Origin: Saccharothrix coeruleofusca
GTDB lineage: Bacteria; Actinomycetota; Actinomycetes; Mycobacteriales; Pseudonocardiaceae
DNA length: 64,000 nt
Direction of reading: 5' to 3'
Assembly: GCF_014648515.1 (NCBI RefSeq)
Contig: NZ_BMRG01000012.1
Span: forward strand, 68,758 to 132,757
Part shown: positions 18,117-29,624 of the stretch, one piece after another
Position numbering within the stretch: the first letter of the stretch is position 1
Layout: the number at the start of each line of letters is the position of its first letter
Notes under the pieces: model-generated
Database searches by the model: none
What the model was told of the DNA's origin: nothing
Seen by the model: the letters and a program-made list of their open reading frames with translations, nothing else
Position numbers and translations under genes: made by a program

Positions 18117-18123
18117 GGGCGTG

Positions 18124-19985
<1,862 letters not shown>

Positions 19986-19986
<1 letters not shown>

Positions 19987-21146
19987 TGACCGACTTCACC
20001 GAGAGCCCCGAGCGGCAGGCGCTGCGCGAGGCCGTCGCCGCGTTCGCCGCCCGCTACGGGCAGGAGTACTTCGCGGCCAAGGCCCGCGCCGGGGAGAAGA
20101 CCGACGAGCTGTGGGCCGAGGCGGGCAGGCTGGGCTACCTCGGCGTGGCCGTGCCGGAGGAGTACGGCGGCGGGGGCGGCGGCATCGGCGACCTGGCCGC
20201 GGTGTGCGAGGAGCTGGCCAGGGCGGGCTGCCCGATGCTGCTGATGGTCGTCTCACCCGCCATCTGCGCCACGGTCATCGCCCGCTTCGGCACCGAGGAG
20301 CAGAAGCTGCGCTGGCTGCCGGGCTTCGCCGACGGCACCACCAAGATGGCCTTCGCCATCACCGAGCCCGAGGCCGGGTCCAACTCCCACCGGCTGTCCA
20401 CCGCCCTGCGGCGCGAGGGCGACCGGTGGGTGCTCTCCGGCGGCAAGTACTACATCTCCGGCGTGGACGAGGTGGAGGCGGTCCTCGTGGTCGCCCGCCA
20501 CGTCGACGCCGAGGGCCAGCGGCTGCTGCCGTCGCTGGTGGTCGTGCCCACCGACGCCCCCGGCTTCACCTACCGGCACATCCCCATGGAGGTGGTGTCC
20601 CCGGAGAAGCAGTTCACCTGCTTCTTCGACGACGTGCGGCTGCCGCTGGACGCGCTGGTCGGCTCCCCCGACGCCGGGCTGGCGCAGCTGTTCGCCGGGT
20701 TGAACCCGGAGCGGATCATGGCGGCTTCGCTGGCCACCGGCATGGCCCGCCGCGCACTCGACCAGGCGAGCGCGTACGCCCGCACCAGGTCGGTCTGGGG
20801 CACGCCCATCGGCGCCCACCAGGGCGTGGCGCACCCGCTGGCGCAGTGCGCCGTCCAGGTCGAACTGGCCAGGCTGATGACCCAGAAGGCGGCGGCGCTC
20901 TACGACGCCGGTCAGGACCGGGCGGCGGGCGAGGCGGCCAACATGGCCAAGTACGCGGCGGGGGAAGCGGTGGCGGCGGCGGTGGACCAGGCCATCCAGG
21001 TGCACGGCGGCAACGGGCTGTCCGCGGAGTACGGGTTGGGCGCCCTGCTCGCCGCGTCCCGGTTGTCCCGGATCGCCCCGGTCAGCCGGGAGATGATCCT
21101 GAACTTCGTGGCGCAGCACACCCTGGGGCTGCCGCGCTCCTACTGA
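19986..21146 (+). CDS. acyl-CoA dehydrogenase (second in the operon, citronellyl-CoA dehydrogenase-like)
   Basis: A 386-residue acyl-CoA dehydrogenase with the motif AITEPEAGSNSHRL and the C-terminal QVHGGNGLSAEYGLG segment near residue 340. It has the look of the AtuD/long- or branched-chain group and is a distant paralogue of the operon's first dehydrogenase. Having two dehydrogenases flanking the carboxylase fits a pathway with two rounds of desaturation. The operon ends here; only 13 bp separate it from the convergent regulator gene and no terminator hairpin is visible. Confidence 0.91.
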
Positions 21147-21159
21147 CCAGGCGGTCGGC

Positions 21160-22125
21160 TCAGCGCCATTCCCAGCGCAGCCCGACCACGCCGGGGCCGA
21201 AGTCCAGGGCCACCGCGTAGGCGTAGCCCCATGCGTCCACCGGAGTTTCGCGGATGTCGGTTGGTTCTCCACCGGTCAGCGAAGTGGTGAATTGTTCACA
21301 ACGCGCCGGGCGGCAGCGGGAGTCGTAGCGGACCTCCAGCACGTACTCCTTCACGGTGTGCCGGAAACGGCGCGTGTGGGAGTTGTCGAAGGTCGGGTGG
21401 TGGGGCGCGACGTGGATCAGCTCGTACTCCACCGCGGTCCGCTCGCCGCGCCGCAGCGGCCGGTCGAACAGCAGCTCGGCGACCATCAGGCCGTTGCGCG
21501 GGTCCGCCGAGACCCGTCCCAGCCTGCACGAGCGCAGCGTGCCGATGACCGGCAGCGGGTCACCGGGCAGCCGGGTGTCGTAGCTGAGCAGCACCCGGTC
21601 CACGCCCGTGCGCTCGGCGCGCAGCACCTGCCGCGAGCGCACCCGGCGGGTGCTGCCGTCCATCGCCAGCTCCACCTGGTCGCGCAGGCTGAGCCGGGTC
21701 AGGTCCTGGTCGGCGCTGGTGTCCACGTCGGCCAGCAGCTCGGCCATGGGCTCGTGGTCGGCGGCGGGCGCCCAGCCCAGCGGGTTGGCCGGGGGCAGCC
21801 CCCTCGGCCTTGCCTTGCCGCGCGGGCGGGGCGGTCCCAGCAGGGTGCGCAGCGCACCCTCGCCGACTTCCAGGATCTCCTCCAGGTGCGCGAGCGCGGC
21901 CAGCGAGTCCGGCCGCTCCGGCCTGCGCCGCCCGGACTGCCAGTAGCTCAGCGCGGCGATGCTCACCGCCACCCCCCTGGCGCGCAGCCGGTGCTGGATG
22001 CGCTCCAGGCTCAGCCCTTTGGCCCGGATCGCCGCCCGCAATGCGTTGGCGAACTGGTCGCCTCCCCCGCCGATCCGCCGGAGGTCGTCCGCAGGGGATT
22101 CCTGCCTGACGACTTGCGTAGACAT
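21160..22125 (-). CDS. XRE-family helix-turn-helix regulator with large C-terminal domain
   Basis: A 321-residue regulator. Residues about 20-70 form a Cro/C1-type helix-turn-helix (FANALRAAIRAKGLSLERIQ, then SIAALSYWQSGRRRPERPDS). The remaining 250 residues are beta-rich and I do not recognise the domain. Such proteins are common in Pseudonocardiales and their targets are usually unknown. I chose ATG at 22125 because GGGAG lies five bases upstream and the HTH follows; the longer frame to 22302 looks unconserved. It diverges from the subtilase gene. Confidence 0.85.
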   Translation of the reverse strand: MSTQVVRQESPADDLRRIGGGGDQFANALRAAIRAKGLSLERIQHRLRARGVAVSIAALSYWQSGRRRPERPDSLAALAHLEEILEVGEGALRTLLGPPRPRGKARPRGLPPANPLGWAPAADHEPMAELLADVDTSADQDLTRLSLRDQVELAMDGSTRRVRSRQVLRAERTGVDRVLLSYDTRLPGDPLPVIGTLRSCRLGRVSADPRNGLMVAELLFDRPLRRGERTAVEYELIHVAPHHPTFDNSHTRRFRHTVKEYVLEVRYDSRCRPARCEQFTTSLTGGEPTDIRETPVDAWGYAYAVALDFGPGVVGLRWEWR

Positions 22126-22480
22126 CTGCGCTCCCGTTCTGGTTTGAGGACAAGGCGAGCGACGGTATCGTGTTAAATCACCCGCGCGGTACAGCCGATC
22201 GGGTTTGCCGGGGTGAATTGAACCGTATCGGCGGGCGAAATCCCGGGTCGGTGGCGGAATGTTTGAATTCTCATTAACATCGTCCGTGTGAAGGTCGGTC
22301 ACCCTAGCGGGTGGCTATGCCCGATCTGACCCTTTCGATGCTTCCCCGCCTGCGCGGACGGCCGTAGCCTCTGGACGCGGGGTGAGATCAGTCACATCCG
22401 CGCGGTCGACCGGGTCCCGCCGTCCCCTGTGCCGACTCCGGGTCCTTCGAACCGTTCCTCGCGAACGACAGGACTACTCC
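22126..22480. other. divergent promoter region, XRE regulator and subtilase
   Basis: A 355-bp gap, locally A/T-richer than its surroundings (around 22165-22290). It must contain promoters for both divergent genes. TAGCCT near 22365 could be a -10 for the protease but no convincing -35 is seen. I see no gene and no strong repeat. Confidence 0.4.
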
Positions 22481-23647
22481 ATGCGCAAGCTCACGTGGAC
22501 CGCGGCGCTCAGCGCCGCGGTCCTGGCCACGACCGTGGCGATGATCCCCGCCCAGGCCGCCGAGGGGCCGGTGCTGGCCGCAGGCGCGCCCGACGCGGTT
22601 CCCGACAGCTACCTCGTCAAGGTGAAGGACATGTCCACCGCCGAGGCGGACGACCTGGTCGCCAAGGTCGGCGGCCGGGTCGACCGCGTCTACGCGGCGG
22701 CCTTCCACGGCTTCGCGGCCACGCTGTCCGAGCGGGCCGCCCAGCGCCTGGCCGTCGACCCGGCCGTCGAGTACGTCGAGCAGGACCGGGTCGTGCGCAT
22801 GGCCGCCACGCAGTACAACCCGCCGTGGGGCCTGGACCGGATCGACCAGCGCACCCTGCCGCTGAGCGGCACCTACACCTACCGCAGCACCGGCGCGGGC
22901 GTGAACGTCTACGTCATCGACACCGGCCTGCGCACCACCCACAACGACTTCGGCGGCCGGGCGCGCAACGGCTACGACGCGGTGGACGACGACTACGTGG
23001 CGCAGGACGGCAACGGGCACGGCACGCACGTGGCGGGCACCGTCGCCGGCTCCACGTACGGCGTGGCCAAGGGCGCGACCGTCTACGGCGTGCGCGTGCT
23101 CGACGACTCCGGCAGCGGAACCATCGCCGGCGTCATCGCGGGTATCGACTGGGTGACCACCAACCACGTCAAGCCCGCCGCGGCGAACATGAGCCTGGGT
23201 GGTCCGGCCTCCAGGTCGCTGGACACGGCGGTCCGCCGGTCGATCTCCGCAGGGGTGACCTACGGCGTGGCCGCGGGCAACAGCAACGACAACGCCGCCA
23301 ACTACTCCCCGGCCCGCGTCACCCAGGCGATCACGGTCGGCGCCACCACCAGCACCGACGCCCGCGCCGCCTACTCCAACTACGGCTCGGTGCTCGACCT
23401 CTTCGCGCCGGGGTCGAACATCCTGTCGGCCTGGCACACCAGCGACAGCGCCACCAACACCATCTCCGGCACCTCCATGGCGACCCCGCACGTGGTCGGC
23501 TGCGCGGCCCGCTACCTCCAGACCGCCCCGTCGGCCACGCCCGCGGTGGTGTCGGCCTACCTGACCGCCACCGCGACCACCGGGGTGGTCGTCAACCCCG
23601 GTCCCGGCTCCCCGAACCGGCTGCTCTACTGCTCGCCCATGCTGTGA
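22481..23647 (+). CDS. secreted S8 subtilisin-family serine protease (proteinase K-like), first copy
   Basis: A 388-residue secreted protease. The signal peptide ends at about residue 26 (IPAQAAEG). An I9-type propeptide inhibitor domain follows ([11 protein letters not shown] ... [10 protein letters not shown]). The mature S8 domain starts near residue 110. The catalytic triad is seen in VYVIDTG (Asp about 145), [11 protein letters not shown] (His about 181) and [10 protein letters not shown] (Ser about 331). It lacks C-terminal add-on domains. It is strikingly similar to the next gene, so the two arose by tandem duplication. The start ATG has only a weak GGA upstream. Confidence 0.94.
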   Translation: MRKLTWTAALSAAVLATTVAMIPAQAAEGPVLAAGAPDAVPDSYLVKVKDMSTAEADDLVAKVGGRVDRVYAAAFHGFAATLSERAAQRLAVDPAVEYVEQDRVVRMAATQYNPPWGLDRIDQRTLPLSGTYTYRSTGAGVNVYVIDTGLRTTHNDFGGRARNGYDAVDDDYVAQDGNGHGTHVAGTVAGSTYGVAKGATVYGVRVLDDSGSGTIAGVIAGIDWVTTNHVKPAAANMSLGGPASRSLDTAVRRSISAGVTYGVAAGNSNDNAANYSPARVTQAITVGATTSTDARAAYSNYGSVLDLFAPGSNILSAWHTSDSATNTISGTSMATPHVVGCAARYLQTAPSATPAVVSAYLTATATTGVVVNPGPGSPNRLLYCSPML

Positions 23648-23695
23648 CCCAGGGCATGTGACTCGCGGCATGTGACCCCGCGGGTCACACCGAAC

Positions 23696-23725
23696 GCGGC
23701 CCCGGCGCACCCGCGCCGGGGCCGC
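23696..23725 (+). terminator. hairpin terminator after the first subtilase
   Basis: Perfect 13-bp GC stem (23696-23708 with 23713-23725) and a 4-base loop ACCC, placed 49 bp after the stop codon and followed by TTCG without a longer T-run. Confidence 0.8.
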
Positions 23726-24109
23726 TTCGCGTCCTGGGCCGCGACGCCACTCCCGAGGTGTCTCAGCTGGGTCGAACGGTCCAGCGGAGTAGATCACTCG
23801 GTGTAGTGATGGTGAATCCCCGTCATCCCGTGAAGGGATGATCGGGCAGTCTTCGGCGTTCGCCGCCGTTCTCGGCGCCGGCTGTCCGGCACGGCCTCTA
23901 CCAGGGCGTTCACCTATTGGGAAAGCCCAGATCAGAGCTCTTGTTCACGCTTAAACATAAACTGGCAATCTTTCACACTTCCGGGTGGAGTTGCGTTTTC
24001 CTAGAGTCGGTGACCGTAAGCGAGGGCCAGGTGGCCCTCCGTCACTTCCCGAGCCCTGCAGGCACTGCGGAGGGTGACGTCAGGCCACCGCATCGAGAAC
24101 GGACAACGC
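23726..24109 (+). other. promoter region of the second subtilase
   Basis: A 384-bp non-coding stretch. Around 23921-23980 the DNA is clearly A/T-richer than average, as expected of a promoter. TAGAGT (24002-24007) with TTCCGG about 17 bp upstream is a candidate promoter about 100 bp ahead of the start codon. GGGATG-type short repeats near 23820-23850 form small inverted repeats of unknown meaning. I see no gene. Confidence 0.4.
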
Positions 24110-25297
24110 ATGCGACAGTCACGACAGGTCCGCTTCCTGGCCGGTGTCGGGGTGGCGAGCATGGTCGCCGCCGCGACCTCCCTGCTGGCTTCCCCCGCGC
24201 AGGCCGCGGAGGGCGAGATCCGCGCCGCGGACGCCGCCGAGAAGGTGCAGAACAGCTTCATCGTCAAGCTCAAGGACGGCACCACCGCGTCCGCCAACTC
24301 CCTGGCCAACCAGTACGGCGGCCAGGTCAAGCACGAGTTCCGCAGCGCGCTGCGCGGCTTCACCGTCTCGCTGTCCGAGGCCAAGGCCAAGCGCCTGGCC
24401 GCCAACCCGGCGGTCGAGTACGTCGAGCAGGACCAGGTCTTCCGCCTCCAGGCGACCCAGACCAACCCGCCGTCGTGGGGCCTGGACCGGATCGACCAGC
24501 GCAACCTGCCGCTGAACTCCTCCTACAGCTACACCTCCACCGGCTCGGGCGTGAACGTCTACGTCATCGACACCGGTGTCCGGATCAGCCACTCCGCCTT
24601 CGGCGGCCGGGCCCGCAACGGCTACGACGCGGTGGACGGCGACAACGTGGCGCAGGACGGCAACGGCCACGGCACGCACGTGGCGGGCACCATCGCCGGT
24701 TCGGCCCACGGCGTGGCCAAGGGCGCGACCGTCTACGGCGTGCGCGTGCTCGACAACTCCGGCAGCGGCACCACCGCGGGTGTCGTGGCGGGTATCGACT
24801 GGGTGACCGCCAACCACGTCAAGCCCGCCGTCGCGAACATGAGCCTGGGCGGCGGCGCGTCCACCACCCTCGACGCGGCCGTGCGCCGGTCGATCGCCGC
24901 GGGCGTCACCTACGCCATCGCCGCGGGCAACAGCAACGCCAACGCCTCCAGCTACTCCCCGGCCCGCGTGACCGAGGCGATCACGGTCGGCGCCACCACC
25001 AACACCGACGCCCGCGCCAGCTACTCCAACTACGGCTCGGTGCTGGACATCTTCGCGCCCGGCACGTCGATCACCTCGGCCTGGCACACCGGCGACTCGG
25101 CCACCAACACCATCTCCGGCACCTCCATGGCGACCCCGCACGTGGCGGGCGCGGCGGCCCGGTACCTGTCCACCAACCGGTCGGCCACGCCGGCCCAGGT
25201 GTCCAGCTACCTGACCGGCCAGGCCACCACCAACGTGGTCGGCAGCCCCGGCAGCGGCTCGCCGAACCGCCTGCTCCACCTGGCCCCCTCGGCCTGA
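24110..25297 (+). CDS. secreted S8 subtilisin-family serine protease, second copy
   Basis: A 395-residue secreted subtilase with signal peptide (cleavage near SPAQAAEG), I9 propeptide (VQNSFIVKLKDG ... VEYVEQDQVF) and S8 domain. The triad is in VYVIDTG (Asp about 153), [11 protein letters not shown] (His about 189) and [10 protein letters not shown] (Ser about 339). Long stretches match the upstream gene base for base. Differences cluster in the propeptide and in surface loops, so the two may have diverged in substrate or inhibitor preference. It has its own 384-bp upstream region and its own terminator, so it is transcribed alone. Confidence 0.94.
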   Translation: MRQSRQVRFLAGVGVASMVAAATSLLASPAQAAEGEIRAADAAEKVQNSFIVKLKDGTTASANSLANQYGGQVKHEFRSALRGFTVSLSEAKAKRLAANPAVEYVEQDQVFRLQATQTNPPSWGLDRIDQRNLPLNSSYSYTSTGSGVNVYVIDTGVRISHSAFGGRARNGYDAVDGDNVAQDGNGHGTHVAGTIAGSAHGVAKGATVYGVRVLDNSGSGTTAGVVAGIDWVTANHVKPAVANMSLGGGASTTLDAAVRRSIAAGVTYAIAAGNSNANASSYSPARVTEAITVGATTNTDARASYSNYGSVLDIFAPGTSITSAWHTGDSATNTISGTSMATPHVAGAAARYLSTNRSATPAQVSSYLTGQATTNVVGSPGSGSPNRLLHLAPSA

Positions 25298-25311
25298 TCC
25301 ACCCGCACGAC

Positions 25312-25346
25312 GCCGGGGCCGCCTCCCACCGGGAGGCGGCCCCGGC
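25312..25346 (+). terminator. intrinsic terminator after the second subtilase
   Basis: Perfect 16-bp stem (25312-25327 with 25331-25346), loop ACC, followed by CGTTTTCC, one of the few classical T-runs in this window. Confidence 0.88.
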
Positions 25347-25472
25347 CGTTTTCCCCCGCCGACCGGGGCAGCGGCGTCGCACGGGAAACCTGGTGGCGTC
25401 GGCTACCGGGTCGTTGGCTAGCCTTGACGACTAATCGCCAGTTGAGCTACCACGAGGAGAGCAGTACCCGTG

Positions 25473-27248
25473 ATGCGCACGCACGAGGCCGGGACGCTCC
25501 GCGCCGAGCACGCCGGGCAGTCCGTCACCCTGACCGGGTGGGTGGCCCGCAGGCGCGATCACGGTGGCGTCATCTTCATCGACTTCCGCGACGCCTCGGG
25601 TGTGGCCCAGGTGGTCTTCCGCGAGGGCGAGATGGCCGAGCGCGCCCACCGGCTGCGCGCCGAGTTCGTCGTCAAGGTCGTCGGTGACGTGACCCGCCGT
25701 CCGGAGGGCAGCGAGAACCCCGACCTGCCCACCGGCGAGATCGAGGTCTACGCCACCGAGCTGGAGGTCCTCAACGAGGCCGCCCCGCTGCCCTTCCAGC
25801 TCGACGAGCACCTGGAGGTCGGTGAGGAGGCCCGGCTCAAGCACCGCTACCTCGACCTGCGCCGCTCCGGCCCGGCCAAGGCGATGCGGCTGCGCAGCGA
25901 GGCCAACCGGATCGCCCGCGAGGTGCTGCACGCGGAGAAGTTCGTCGAGGTCGAGACCCCGACCCTGACCCGCTCCACGCCCGAGGGCGCGCGCGACTTC
26001 CTGGTGCCCGCCCGGCTGCGGCCCGGCTCCTGGTACGCGCTGCCCCAGTCGCCCCAGCTGTTCAAGCAGCTGCTGATGGTCGGCGGCCTGGAGCGGTACT
26101 ACCAGATCGCCCGCTGCTACCGCGACGAGGACTTCCGCGCCGACCGGCAGCCGGAGTTCACCCAGCTCGACATCGAGATGAGCTTCGTCGAGCAGGACGA
26201 CGTGATCGCGCTGGGCGAGAAGATCATCACCGCGCTGTGGCGCGACCTGGCGGGCCACGACATCCCCCGGCCCTTCCGGCGCATCTCCTACGCCGAGGCG
26301 ATGGCCAAGTACGGCACCGACAAGCCGGACCTGCGCTTCGGCCTGGAGCTGACCGAGCTGACCGAGTACTTCTCCGACACCCCCTTCCGGGTGTTCCAGG
26401 CCCCGTACGTGGGCGCGGTGGTCATGCCCGGCGGCGCCTCCCAGCCCCGCCGCACGCTCGACGCCTGGCAGGAGTGGGCCAAGCAGCGCGGCGCCAAGGG
26501 CCTGGCCTACGTGCTGATCGGTGAGGACGGCACGCTCACCGGCCCGGTCGCCAAGAACATCTCCGAAGCCGAGCGGGAGGGCCTGGCCAAGGCCGTCGGC
26601 GCCAACCCCGGCGACTGCGTCTTCTTCGGCGCGGGCGAGCCCGACGACGCCCGCGCGCTGCTGGGCGCGGCCCGCAACGAGATCGCCCAGCGCGTCGGTC
26701 TGATCGACGAGGACGCCTGGTCGTTCGTGTGGGTCGTGGACTTCCCCATGTTCGAGGCGGTCGACAAGATCGGCGACGACGTGGCTGTGGGCAGCGGCAA
26801 GTGGACCGCGCTGCACCACGCCTTCACCTCGCCCACCCCGGAGTGGGTCGACCGCTTCGAGACCGACCCCGGCAACGCGCTGGCCTACGCCTACGACATC
26901 GTCTGCAACGGCAACGAGATCGGCGGCGGCTCGATCCGTATCCACCGCGCCGACGTGCAGCAGCGGGCGTTCCAGGTCATGGGCATCACGCCGGAGGAGG
27001 CGCAGGAGAAGTTCGGCTTCCTGCTCGACGCCTTCAAGTACGGGGCCCCGCCGCACGGCGGCATCGCGTTCGGCTGGGACCGGATCACCATGCTGCTGGC
27101 GGGCGCGGACTCGATCCGCGAGGTCATCGCCTTCCCCAAGAGCGGCGGCGGCTACGACCCGCTGACCGCCGCGCCCGCGCCGATCACCGCGCAGCAGCGC
27201 AAGGAGGCGGGCGTGGACGCCAAGCCCGCCCAGAAGCAGGCCCAGTAG
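25473..27248 (+). CDS. aspS: aspartyl-tRNA synthetase (probably non-discriminating)
   Basis: Class II tRNA synthetase of 591 residues. The N-terminal OB-fold anticodon-binding domain begins [20 protein letters not shown]. Motif 2 is seen in [21 protein letters not shown] and motif 3 in [15 protein letters not shown]. The bacterial GAD insertion domain lies between (about 290-410). In most actinobacteria this enzyme also makes Asp-tRNA-Asn for GatCAB conversion; that is family knowledge and not visible here. ATG at 25473 is used, with GTG one codon upstream also possible. It lies 6 bp before the DUF389 gene. Confidence 0.97.
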   Translation: MRTHEAGTLRAEHAGQSVTLTGWVARRRDHGGVIFIDFRDASGVAQVVFREGEMAERAHRLRAEFVVKVVGDVTRRPEGSENPDLPTGEIEVYATELEVLNEAAPLPFQLDEHLEVGEEARLKHRYLDLRRSGPAKAMRLRSEANRIAREVLHAEKFVEVETPTLTRSTPEGARDFLVPARLRPGSWYALPQSPQLFKQLLMVGGLERYYQIARCYRDEDFRADRQPEFTQLDIEMSFVEQDDVIALGEKIITALWRDLAGHDIPRPFRRISYAEAMAKYGTDKPDLRFGLELTELTEYFSDTPFRVFQAPYVGAVVMPGGASQPRRTLDAWQEWAKQRGAKGLAYVLIGEDGTLTGPVAKNISEAEREGLAKAVGANPGDCVFFGAGEPDDARALLGAARNEIAQRVGLIDEDAWSFVWVVDFPMFEAVDKIGDDVAVGSGKWTALHHAFTSPTPEWVDRFETDPGNALAYAYDIVCNGNEIGGGSIRIHRADVQQRAFQVMGITPEEAQEKFGFLLDAFKYGAPPHGGIAFGWDRITMLLAGADSIREVIAFPKSGGGYDPLTAAPAPITAQQRKEAGVDAKPAQKQAQ

Positions 27249-27254
27249 CCCGGC

Positions 27255-28196
27255 GTGCTGCACCTGCGCGTGATCAGCCCGGTCGGGTCCACCGACCAGG
27301 TGCTGGCCGCGCTCAGGGCCGACCCCGGCGTCACGCACGTGGTGCTGCTGCGCGGCGCCGGGATCGACCCGGCCGGTGACGTGCTCCAGGCGGACGTGGC
27401 CAGGGAGGCCGCCGACGGAGTGGTGGCCTCCCTGTGCGCGCTGGGCGTGGACCGCGTCGGTGGCGTGGCGCTGGAGCAGGTCGACACCTCGGTCTCCGAC
27501 GCCGCCGACCGGGCCGAGGAGGCCGCGCCCGGTGAGGCGGCCGACGCGGTGGTGTGGGAGGAGCTGGTCGCCCGCACCGGCGAGGAGTCCCGGCTCAACG
27601 CCACGTTCCTGGCGTTCCTGTCCATCGCCTGCCTGCTCGCCGGGGTCGCCGTGGTGACCGACTCGACGATCACCCTGGTCGGCGCGATGGTGGTGGGCCC
27701 GGAGTTCGGGCCGCTGGCCGCGCTCGCGGTGGGCCTGGTGCTGCGCCGCCGGGACCTGGTGCGGCGGGCGGCGGTGGCGCTGGCCGTCGGCTTCCCGGCG
27801 GCCATGCTGGTCACCGCGGGCGGCGCGCTGCTGGGCGCGGCGACCGGCCTGTTCCGGCGCGACGAGGTGCTGGCCGGGGACGAGCTGGACTTCGTGTTCC
27901 AGGTGGGGCCGTTCTCGCTGATCGTGGCTTTGCTGGCGGGCGCGGCCGGGATGCTGTCGATGACCTCGGCCAAGTCCGCGGCGCTGGTGGGCGTGTTCAT
28001 CTCGGTCACCACGGTGCCCGCCGCCGGGTACGCCGCCATCGGCGCGGTCCTGGGGGAGTGGGGCATCTGCGCCAGGTCCGCGGCCCAGCTGGCGGTGAAC
28101 CTGGTGGGCGTCGTGACCGCGGCGGCACTGGTGCTCGCGCTGCGCAACCGCCGCGCCCCCGTCCGGGACACGGGTAGACCCCTGTCCGACGGGTAG
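27255..28196 (+). CDS. DUF389-domain membrane protein
   Basis: A 313-residue protein with a soluble ferredoxin-like N-terminal region of about 110 residues and then five or six membrane helices carrying the DUF389 pattern (STITLVGAMVVGPEFGPLAA). Function is unknown; homologues are widespread in actinobacteria. GTG start 6 bp after the aspS stop suggests co-transcription. A bulged hairpin covers its stop codon. Confidence 0.87.
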   Translation: MLHLRVISPVGSTDQVLAALRADPGVTHVVLLRGAGIDPAGDVLQADVAREAADGVVASLCALGVDRVGGVALEQVDTSVSDAADRAEEAAPGEAADAVVWEELVARTGEESRLNATFLAFLSIACLLAGVAVVTDSTITLVGAMVVGPEFGPLAALAVGLVLRRRDLVRRAAVALAVGFPAAMLVTAGGALLGAATGLFRRDEVLAGDELDFVFQVGPFSLIVALLAGAAGMLSMTSAKSAALVGVFISVTTVPAAGYAAIGAVLGEWGICARSAAQLAVNLVGVVTAAALVLALRNRRAPVRDTGRPLSDG

Positions 28197-28208
28197 CCCC
28201 GGACGGGG
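28179..28208 (+). terminator. possible terminator overlapping the DUF389 stop codon
   Basis: CCCCTGTCCG (28179-28188) pairs with CGGACGGGG (28200-28208) apart from one bulged T, with an 11-base loop that contains the TAG stop. No T-run follows, so it is only a candidate. Confidence 0.4.
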
Positions 28209-28326
28209 TGATTCCGTTATCAACGAGTGGTGGTTCCGGCGACGTCCGCCGATTACCGTCACGGTGCCCGGACGGGTTCTGTCAGCTCGCACTGGCCGGT
28301 GGCCACCGGGAGTAGGGTCGGAGGGG

Positions 28327-29532
28327 ATGAGCTTGCAGAGCACCGCTGGCCTCTCGGACATGGACGACGACGCCCCCTCCGACCTGCGGGACGCGGTGCT
28401 CGCCGCCGAAGCCGTGCTCAGCGGCCGGTTCGGCGCGCCGGTGCGGCTGGCCGACCCCGAGGACCTCGGGGGCGCGGGCCGGTCGGTGGTGGTGCGCGTG
28501 CGGGTCGCGGCCACGCCGTTCTCGCTGCCCCGCACGCTGGTGGTCAAGCGCTACCCCTCGCCGATCGCCGACCGCGACCCGTTCGCACACGAGGCGGTCA
28601 GCCACAAGCTGCTGACCGCGCTGCCCTCGGAGGAGCGGCTGACCCCGGAGCTGGTGGCGCAGGACAACCGCAAGCGGCTGGTGGTGCTGGAGGACCTGGG
28701 CAAGGCGCCCCGGCTGGCGGAGAAGCTGCTCGGCTCGGACGCGCGGGCGGCCGAGCGCGGGCTGCTGTCCTGGGCGCACGCCATGGGCAGGCTGCACGCC
28801 ACCACGGCGGGCCGCGACGCCGACTTCGACGCGCTGATGCGCCGCCAGGGCAGCCAGTGCTGCGCCGACCCGGTGGCGGTGGACGTGCACGTGGCGCTGG
28901 CGGGACTGCCCGGCCTGCTGGAAGAGGTGCTCGGGGTGGAGACCCCGCCCGCCGTGCGCGAGTTCGCCGACCAGGCGGTGCGCGGGTTCGTCACCTCGCG
29001 GCGGCGCGCGTTCAGCCCGTCCACCTCCTGCCCGGACAACCACCTGGTGACCAGTCGGGGCGTGCGGTTCCTGGACTTCGAGGGCGGCTGCGTGCGCGAC
29101 ATCGTGTTCGACGCGGCCTGCCTGCGCGTGCCGTTCCCGTCCTGCTGGTGCGCCTACGGGTTGCCGCCGGGGATGTCGGAGGCGATGGTCGCGGCGTGGC
29201 GGGCCGAGGTCAGCTCGGTGTGGCCGGACCTGGACGACGACGCGGTGTTCCTGCCCCGGCTGCTGGAGGCGCAGCTGCTGTGGCTGTGGTTGAGCACCTG
29301 GCGCGGCCTGCCGAACCTGAGCTCGTCGGCGCGGCAGACCAGCGGCCACCGCCCGCTGGACTCGCCGCCGCGCAGCACGGTGCTGACCTCGCGGTGGGCG
29401 CGGATGCGATCCGAGGCGCTGGCGCTGGGGGCCAAGCAGGTCGCCGCGCACGCCGAAGAGGTGCTGATCGCGCTGGTGGCGCGGTTCGGCGAGCAGGCGG
29501 CCGAGCTGCCGCTGTACCCGGCCTTCCGGTAG
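28327..29532 (+). CDS. aminoglycoside phosphotransferase-fold protein
   Basis: A 401-residue protein with a kinase-like APH fold. TLVVKRYPS holds the nucleotide-binding lysine, LVVLEDLGKAP is the hinge, WAHAMGRLHATTAG follows, and CPDNHLVTSRGVRFLDFEGG takes the place of the usual HGDxxxxN and DxD catalytic motifs. The catalytic-loop His-Gly-Asp is changed to Cys-Pro-Asp, although Asp and Asn remain in register, so activity is plausible but not certain. Substrate unknown; nothing links it to antibiotic resistance. ATG at 28327 has GAGGGG upstream. Confidence 0.83.
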   Translation: MSLQSTAGLSDMDDDAPSDLRDAVLAAEAVLSGRFGAPVRLADPEDLGGAGRSVVVRVRVAATPFSLPRTLVVKRYPSPIADRDPFAHEAVSHKLLTALPSEERLTPELVAQDNRKRLVVLEDLGKAPRLAEKLLGSDARAAERGLLSWAHAMGRLHATTAGRDADFDALMRRQGSQCCADPVAVDVHVALAGLPGLLEEVLGVETPPAVREFADQAVRGFVTSRRRAFSPSTSCPDNHLVTSRGVRFLDFEGGCVRDIVFDAACLRVPFPSCWCAYGLPPGMSEAMVAAWRAEVSSVWPDLDDDAVFLPRLLEAQLLWLWLSTWRGLPNLSSSARQTSGHRPLDSPPRSTVLTSRWARMRSEALALGAKQVAAHAEEVLIALVARFGEQAAELPLYPAFR

Positions 29533-29624
29533 CGCCCGGCCGGTGGTGTCCGGACGATGGCGCGCGGACGTGCGAGGCGGCGGCCGCGCGGGCTGTGCAG
29601 CGACCACCGCCTCTTCGAGAAAGC

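Noticed and set aside
28327-29532. Aminoglycoside resistance gene
   Set aside because: The fold is shared but the catalytic His-Gly-Asp is altered and the gene sits beside housekeeping genes without resistance context.
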